Origin: Corella eumyota
Taxonomy: Eukaryota > Chordata > Ascidiacea > Phlebobranchia > Corellidae
Length of the DNA: 64,000 bases
NCBI GenBank assembly: GCA_963082875.1
Contig: OY720098.1
Location: 8,060,001 to 8,124,000 of the forward strand
Direction: 5' to 3'
Shown here one piece after another: positions 61,396 through 64,000 of this stretch (positions within the stretch are counted from its first letter, which is position 1; each line of letters starts with the position of its first letter). The notes under the pieces were generated by a model. That model had not been told where the DNA came from, did no database searches, and saw nothing but the letters and a program-made list of their open reading frames with translations. A program made the translations under genes and the position numbers.

Positions 61396-62145
61396 ATGGA
61401 TTTTAAAGTTATTTTACTTGATATAGAAGGAACCACAACTCCAATTACATTTGTAACAGAAACTTTATTTCCTTATGTTAAAACCTATTTGAAATCCTAT
61501 TTGGATAAAAATTGGAAAACCGACGAGTTACAACAAGTTGTTAATAATTTAAGAAAGCAATATCAAGTTGATATTGAAGCTAAATTGGAAAATGTTCCTA
61601 AAATAGAAAATAACCTAGCAACTGATGCTGAGATAATGGAGTCAATAGTTGCTAATGTTTTATGGCAAATGTCGTTAAATAGAAAGACAACTGCGCTAAA
61701 GGATTTGCAAGGTAGAATGTGGGAAAAAGCGTACAAGTGCAAAGAAATAGAAGGGGATCTGTTTCAAGATGTTTTTCCAGTTTTAAAGCAACTTCATAAA
61801 GCTGAAATAAATATTTATATTTATTCTTCTGGAAGTGTGTACGCCCAAAAGCTCTTATTTGGGCACAGTGTTAAGGGTGACCTTTTACCTTTAATAAGTG
61901 GTCACTTTGACACCAACATTGGTGATAAAAAATCAAAGGAAAGTTACATTAAAATTGTTGAAAACATTGGTGCTCCTGCTGATCAGATTTTGTTTTTAAC
62001 GGATGTTGAGCAAGAGGCTTCTGCAGCCTTACAAGCTAACATGAAAGTAAAAGTTGTTCTAAGACCAGGAAATAAACCTATAGAGAAGGATATTCTATCC
62101 CAATATGACACAATCGACAGTTTTCATGATTTAATAAAAAGCTAA
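61396..62145 (+). CDS. ENOPH1: Enolase-phosphatase E1
   Basis: A single exon encodes 249 aa, near the usual length (human 261). The enzyme converts 2,3-diketo-5-methylthiopentyl-1-phosphate, by enolisation and dephosphorylation, to the acireductone of the methionine salvage pathway (EC 3.1.3.77). It is a Mg-dependent HAD-superfamily protein. Motif I is LLDIEGTTTPI with the nucleophile Asp9 and Glu11. WQMSLNRKTTALKDLQGRMW is nearly identical to human. Motif II is IYSSGSVYAQKLLFGHS, motif III includes the Lys of GDKKSKESY, and motif IV is FLTDVEQEASAA. RPGN near the C-terminus is also conserved. All catalytic residues appear present. The vertebrate gene has several introns, this one has none. 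The stop lies 144 nt before the PHC start. Confidence 0.97.
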   Translation: MDFKVILLDIEGTTTPITFVTETLFPYVKTYLKSYLDKNWKTDELQQVVNNLRKQYQVDIEAKLENVPKIENNLATDAEIMESIVANVLWQMSLNRKTTALKDLQGRMWEKAYKCKEIEGDLFQDVFPVLKQLHKAEINIYIYSSGSVYAQKLLFGHSVKGDLLPLISGHFDTNIGDKKSKESYIKIVENIGAPADQILFLTDVEQEASAALQANMKVKVVLRPGNKPIEKDILSQYDTIDSFHDLIKS

Positions 62146-62289
62146 AATGGAGTTCAATACTATAAACTAATATAAGAACCTAACTTGTGCATTACTGTTA
62201 CTTACACCTAACTACCTTTTAATTAGGTTATATATTTTAATCCGTAGAAGTTTACATTATTTTAAATAAGTTAAAATTGGTAAATTATA

Positions 62290-63930
62290 ATGGATGATTT
62301 TGAAGTTGTGGATAGCCCTGAAGAACAAAATATGGAATATGATTCCATTCAACCAGAACCTGTTAGTTTATAAAAATTCAATTACAAATTTTATGTCGCT
62401 TTAAATATTAATTATGTTTTGTTTTTAAGGAGGGTTTTACCAATAATACCAGAAAACCAGTTATACTTACTCATGTAATTGATGGATTTGTTATAGAGGA
62501 ATCTTGTACACCATTTCCGGTAAGTTCAATAGGTAAACAAAATGTAGTCTGCTGAAACTAAATTTAAAATCAAGTCTTACATAAAAAAGTTTTCAAATTT
62601 TTGTCAATAGATTTTTAATCAAGCTTTATTACACGACATCATATAATGGTGTGAATAGCATTAATACAAATTAGCTACTATTGTTTATGTCTGAGTAAAT
62701 TTGACTAATAAATATTTTATGGTTTTTGTGTTTATTTTTAGCCTGAGATTTCTTCTCTTTTGTCGAGTCGTCAGCTAAGTATGATCAGAAAAAGACAACA
62801 AATGGTGATGTCAAGAGATAAGGGTAAATACATGTAATTATGTGATTCATAAGAAAATATTTTACAATTTTGCCTTTGTTTTTTTTTTTGCAAAATTTGA
62901 ATTTAATATTTAAAAATTTGTGTTTTTAAAGCATGTTAAAATTAAAATTTAAAAAGTTTTTCGTTTTACATTTAGAAGTGGCACATGTTGAAGCAGATTC
63001 CAGAAGATTAAGTTTTGAACAAGATCGCAACCAAGAAGTTGCCACAGCAACTTGCGAACAATGTGGATTTTCTGGTCCCCGCGTTCGATTCCCGATGCCG
63101 TCTCGCCGTTTTTGCTCACTAGGTTGTGCTAGAAAACATGGAAGGACTAATCCTATAACAGTTTCCTCTAAAATTTATAGGCCCACTGTACATGTAAGAG
63201 GTCGACCCAAGGGCAGTTTCAACAGAAGAATATTTTCAAAAAGAAAACAAGGACGTCCAACCACAAAAAAAGTAAATACTTTTTGTATCTACTTAATTTT
63301 ACTGTTCGTGTTTATGCATTTTTTTTTATAAATATAGCATAAACCAAACAAATCTTAAACTAGATTTATATAAATGATGACTAAATGTATATAAATCATT
63401 ACACAAAATTATCAACAACTTCTAATTATTAAACCATAGGCCCCTGGTTCACCTTCACAAAGTTTATCGGACAGCAACAGTTTTTCTGATTGTGATGATT
63501 GTAATGACTCAACATCAGGAAGGGAGGAATGGGACTCTGCATTCAGTTACAGTCCCACCCCATCCCCTGAACCAGAGGTACCCCAAAATGGGAAATCCCC
63601 ACTGTCACCCATGAAGTGGTCCGTGGATGATGTCTGGAAATATGTGAGGTCTTTTCCAGGTAAAATGTATTTTTGAAATTTATTTAATCAGTTTGAAAAC
63701 TAACCGAAATCTTCTGAAAGTACAAAACATTTTTAACACAGAAAGTTTAAAACTTAAATTTTTTTTTAGATTCTGCAAGCCACGCCGAGGACTTTAAGGC
63801 TCATGAAATCGATGGAGCAGCTCTTCTTCTTCTTCACGAAGAGCATCTTCTCTCTTCTATGAACATTCCACTAGGTCCAGCACTTAAACTCTGTTCGCAT
63901 ATTGACAAATTAAGACGGAGTATTAAATAA
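62290..63930 (+). CDS. PHC: Polyhomeotic-like PRC1 subunit (compact PHC)
   Basis: Six exons (62290-62361, 62430-62519, 62742-62823, 62976-63271, 63440-63659, 63770-63930) give 306 aa. The HD1 block LTHVIDGFVIEESCTPFP (about residues 38-54) matches vertebrate PHC LTHVIEGFVIQEGAEPFP. An FCS zinc finger has C108, C111, C128 and C132. The C-terminal SAM domain (about 240-303) reads WSVDDVWKYVRSFP, then FKAHEIDGAALLLLHEEHLL and LGPALKLCSHIDKL. PHC polymerises through SAM and scaffolds PRC1 on Polycomb chromatin. The long Q/S/T-rich N-terminal half of vertebrate and fly proteins is absent. Between FCS and SAM is RGRPKG (156-161) with flanking basic residues, resembling an AT-hook. An upstream exon outside this model is possible but not seen. 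Confidence 0.93.
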
Positions 63931-64000
63931 AAAAGTTCTTGGACACTTGCAAAATATTAATATTGTCAGTTGATTAATTGTCATACACTGCTTATTTGTT

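Overview
The window looks like nuclear DNA of an ascidian tunicate. It is AT-rich and mostly made of small exons with short GT-AG introns. The species clue is a prepro-gonadotropin-releasing hormone gene (52405-53235, minus) carrying four QHWS decapeptide-type repeats. One of them, QHWSDYFRP, differs by one residue (K to R) from the known tunicate GnRH-1 of Chelyosoma, and none matches the Ciona peptides. A phlebobranch ascidian other than Ciona is my best guess (inference). I see no bacterial, viral or plasmid genes.

Layout, left to right. The 5' part of a CENP-X-like gene (65-595, minus) diverges from GIGYF (991-8119, plus, 28 exons), a translational repressor scaffold. A coiled-coil UBAN protein of the TNIP/ABIN type follows (9175-12569, plus) with three tRNA-derived SINE copies in or just after it. 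A SPARC-like matricellular gene (14473-18267) and a CYP4-family P450 (20897-24090) lie on the minus strand. A hAT-like MITE with a perfect 8-bp target duplication sits at 24439-24971. Then come two near-identical tandem copies of a Golgi-type O-fucosyltransferase-like gene (26080-27890 and 28758-30569, minus).

CLASP, the microtubule plus-end rescue factor, fills 31557-49925 (plus, 42 exons plus candidate alternative exons and microexons). It is followed by an orphan secreted protein gene (51378-52073, plus) that converges on the GnRH gene. Next are an orphan two-exon gene (55086-55855, minus), a foldback-like inverted repeat with a 27-bp minisatellite core (56330-59215), and three plus-strand genes. 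These are LRP11 (59295-60602, intronless), ENOPH1 (61396-62145, intronless, methionine salvage) and a compact polyhomeotic gene PHC (62290-63930). ENOPH1 and PHC lie only 144 nt apart and could share a tunicate-style operon.

The genes do not form one pathway; this is an ordinary eukaryotic gene neighbourhood. The least ordinary items are the four-peptide GnRH precursor with unusual C-termini, the recent O-fucosyltransferase duplication, the minisatellite-filled inverted repeat, and the hidden CLASP exons. Exon structures were read by eye from splice signals and reading-frame continuity, and none is supported by transcripts here.
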